This document shows positions 6,147-8,098 of a DNA stretch of 8,098 bases, piece by piece. Location of the stretch: the NCBI GenBank assembly GCA_035566895.1, contig DATMQA010000097.1:1-8098 (forward strand), in the 5' to 3' direction. The DNA comes from DATMQA01 sp035566895 (lineage in GTDB: Bacteria > Verrucomicrobiota > Verrucomicrobiia > Limisphaerales > UBA8199). How positions within the stretch are numbered: the stretch's first letter is position 1; every line of letters starts with the position of its first letter. The translations under genes and the position numbers were made by a program. Below the pieces are notes generated by a model. That model did no database searches. It was not told where the DNA came from and saw only the letters and a program-made list of their open reading frames with translations.

Positions 6147-8098
6147 GTGATAACGCAGGGGACACCAGTGCGCGGCGAGGAGTTCGTTACGAACCAATCG
6201 TCTCCCGAGGCAAAAATTGCGCTGTTTCGCTCTTTATTTCGAGGCCGTGAGGACGTTTACCCCCGGCGATTCGAGAGTCGAAAAATCGGTCGTGGCGGAT
6301 ACGCACCTGCCTGTGGTAACGAATGGGTCCGGGGAGTATGCGAAAAGCCCAGAATCAAGTGCGTGGAGTGTCCCAACCGAAATTTCCTGCCGGTCACTGA
6401 TGAAGTCATCCGGCAACACCTCTCGGGTCGGGATCCGCTGGGGCGAGATTTCGTCATCGGCGTTTATCCAATGCTACAGGACGAAACGTGTTATTTTCTG
6501 GCCGCGGATTTCGATGGCGATTCCTGGCAGCAAGATGTACATGCAGTTCGGCAAACGTGCACTCGGTTGGGATTGCCAGTTGCGCTGGAACGCTCCCGCT
6601 CGGGCAAGGGCGGACATCTCTGGCTCTTCTTTGCGGAAGCTGTTCCTGCGAGTATCGCAAGGAATTTGGGATCTTACCTGCTTACCGAGGCAATGGAGAG
6701 CCGCCCCGAGATTGGGCTTACTTCTTATGACCGGCTTTTTCCCAACCAGGACACATTGCCTAAAGGGGGATTCGGCAACCTGATTGCTCTTCCGCTGCAA
6801 AGGCGGCCCCGAGAAACGGGGAGTAGCGTTTTTGTCGACGAGCAGTTTCAGCCCTACAAAGACCAATGGGCTTTCCTCGCCTCGGTCCGGAAGATCACGC
6901 GGACGCAAGCGGAAGCGTTGGCGCGCGAAGCGGAGCGGCGAGGCAGAATCACCGGGGTGCGACTCGCCCTGACCGAGGAGGACGAGGATTTGCCCTGGGC
7001 ATTCCCGCCATCCCGTCAGCGGAAGGCCTCGCCGATTCCCGGGCCTTTGCCCAAGACGCTCGAGTTGGTGCTCGGCGATCAGATCTATATCTCCAAGGAA
7101 CAACTCCCACCAGAACTGCGTAACCGCCTGATCCGGTTAGCCGCATTCCAAAATCCGGAATTCTACCGGGCACAGTCAATGCGGTTGCCCACCTTTGACA
7201 AACCGCGCATCATCCATTGCGCGGAGGACTTGCCGAAACATCTTGCGCTGCCCCGCGGCTGTCTGGAGGAGGTGAGGGAGGTGCTCTCCGCATTACGGAT
7301 TGAGCCGCTTCTACGCGATGAGCGCTTCGTTGGAACCCCGCTGGGCGTGCGGTTTCATGGCGAGTTGCGACCCCAACAGAAATTGGCCGCGGATGCTTTG
7401 GCGGCACACGATAACGGAGTGCTCGCCGCCACCACAGCTTTTGGGAAAACGGTCGTCGCGGCCTGGCTTATCGCGCGCCGCGGTGTGAACACGCTGGTTC
7501 TGGTTCATCGCCAACAACTCCTGGAGCAATGGGTCGAACGGCTGGCGTCATTTTTGGAACTGCCCGCCAAGTCAATCGGCAAACTCGGCGGAGGCCGAAA
7601 GAAACTCACCGGAGAATTAGATGTGGCGCTAATGCAAAGCCTGGTACGCAAGGGCATCGTCAGTGACCGCGTCGGCGATTACGGCCATTTGGTGGTGGAT
7701 GAATGCCATCATCTTCCGGCCCACAGCTTTGAACTGATCGCTCGCCGGACCAAGGCGCGATATATTACCGGGCTTTCGGCTTCTGTTAACCGCAAAGACG
7801 GGCATCACCCGATTATCTTCATGCAATGCGGACCAGCACGTCATCGCGTCAGCGCCCGGCAACAGGCAGTGCTTCAGCCATTTGTTCACCATGTCCTGGT
7901 ACGGCCGACCGGATTTCGGGCGACGAACATTGCCGCCGCGGATATGCGAGTGGAGTTCCAGAAGCTTAACGAGGACTTGATGCAGTCACCGCGCCGCAAC
8001 CAGATGATCTGCGCAGATGTGCTTGCCGCACTGAAAGCCGGTCGGTGTCCCCTGGTGCTGACGGAACGGACGGAACATTTGCGCCTTCTGGCAGAGGA
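6147..8098 (+). CDS. TOTE-type archaeo-eukaryotic primase fused to SF2 helicase (3' partial)
   Basis: One frame stays open for at least 650 codons to the window edge. N-terminal half: conserved SSPEAKIALFRSLFRGRED (18-36), a probable zinc site (Cys56, Cys65, Cys72, Cys75), primase motif I AADFDGD (119-125, Asp121 and Asp123 for metal), motif II SRSGKGGH (150-157, His157), and FGNLIALPLQ (209-218) at the motif III position. C-terminal half: ELRPQQ (406-411), Walker A-like TTAFGKT (429-435), HRQQLLEQW (454-462), the DECH box (518-521) and motif III TGLSAS (541-546). The second RecA domain is just beginning when the window ends. The layout and segments match the AEP-helicase of predicted TOTE conflict systems, thought to act on nucleic acid of invaders or mobile elements; the function is not established. 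The start is GTG 6147 with a good Shine-Dalgarno. The N-terminal coiled coil seen in many relatives is absent. No frameshift was found. Confidence 0.88.
   Translation, partial: MITQGTPVRGEEFVTNQSSPEAKIALFRSLFRGREDVYPRRFESRKIGRGGYAPACGNEWVRGVCEKPRIKCVECPNRNFLPVTDEVIRQHLSGRDPLGRDFVIGVYPMLQDETCYFLAADFDGDSWQQDVHAVRQTCTRLGLPVALERSRSGKGGHLWLFFAEAVPASIARNLGSYLLTEAMESRPEIGLTSYDRLFPNQDTLPKGGFGNLIALPLQRRPRETGSSVFVDEQFQPYKDQWAFLASVRKITRTQAEALAREAERRGRITGVRLALTEEDEDLPWAFPPSRQRKASPIPGPLPKTLELVLGDQIYISKEQLPPELRNRLIRLAAFQNPEFYRAQSMRLPTFDKPRIIHCAEDLPKHLALPRGCLEEVREVLSALRIEPLLRDERFVGTPLGVRFHGELRPQQKLAADALAAHDNGVLAATTAFGKTVVAAWLIARRGVNTLVLVHRQQLLEQWVERLASFLELPAKSIGKLGGGRKKLTGELDVALMQSLVRKGIVSDRVGDYGHLVVDECHHLPAHSFELIARRTKARYITGLSASVNRKDGHHPIIFMQCGPARHRVSARQQAVLQPFVHHVLVRPTGFRATNIAAADMRVEFQKLNEDLMQSPRRNQMICADVLAALKAGRCPLVLTERTEHLRLLAE

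Noticed and set aside
6217..6783. 188-codon plus-strand frame within the primase-helicase region
   Set aside because: It is in a different frame from the conserved primase core, its translation has no recognisable motif, and the true frame is continuous across it.
6474..7103. 209-codon minus-strand frame
   Set aside because: It is antisense to the primase-helicase, whose conserved motifs lie on the plus strand in the same interval.

Overview
The window looks like chromosomal DNA from a free-living, moderately GC-rich bacterium, most probably of the Planctomycetes-Verrucomicrobia-Lentisphaerae group. A member of the Verrucomicrobiota (Limisphaerales/Pedosphaera-like) is my best guess. This rests on a pseudopilin with a C-terminal H-X9-DG signature, a 7-base tandem repeat of a kind I associate with such genomes inserted in frame in gatA, several start sites with weak or no Shine-Dalgarno, and the overall gene mix. 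It is inference from gene content, not a phylogeny. I see no rRNA, tRNA, CRISPR array or insertion sequence.

Layout, left to right. (1) 1-45: the probable first 15 codons of a leftward gene, with a palindromic operator-like site lying over its likely promoter. (2) 215-1765: gatA, the amidase subunit of the tRNA-dependent amidotransferase, with all three catalytic residues and a repeat-derived insertion near its C-terminus. (3) 1787-2437, leftward: a prepilin-like protein converging on gatA. (4) 2580-4832: a compact rightward operon of ridA, an MGMT/ATL-like gene without the acceptor cysteine, and rmuC. (5) 4865-5971, leftward: a phosphotransferase-fold kinase of the N-acetylhexosamine 1-kinase type, converging on rmuC. 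(6) 6147 to the right edge: a large open frame that never meets a stop in the window, encoding an archaeo-eukaryotic primase (AEP) domain fused to a superfamily II helicase. This matches the primase-helicase of the predicted TOTE conflict systems.

How the genes relate. ridA, the MGMT-like gene and rmuC are separated by 21 and 9 bases and probably share one transcript. All three can be read as damage control (reactive enamines, alkylated DNA, aberrant DNA structures), although that common theme is inference. gatA, the pseudopilin and the sugar kinase look like independent single genes. The primase-helicase is the most notable item: it is a predicted mobile-element or defence-type nucleic-acid enzyme, it is cut by the window edge, and any partner genes would lie to the right. 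The coding sequence spans almost the whole window; the only gaps are 46-214, 2438-2579 and 5972-6146, plus very short spacers.
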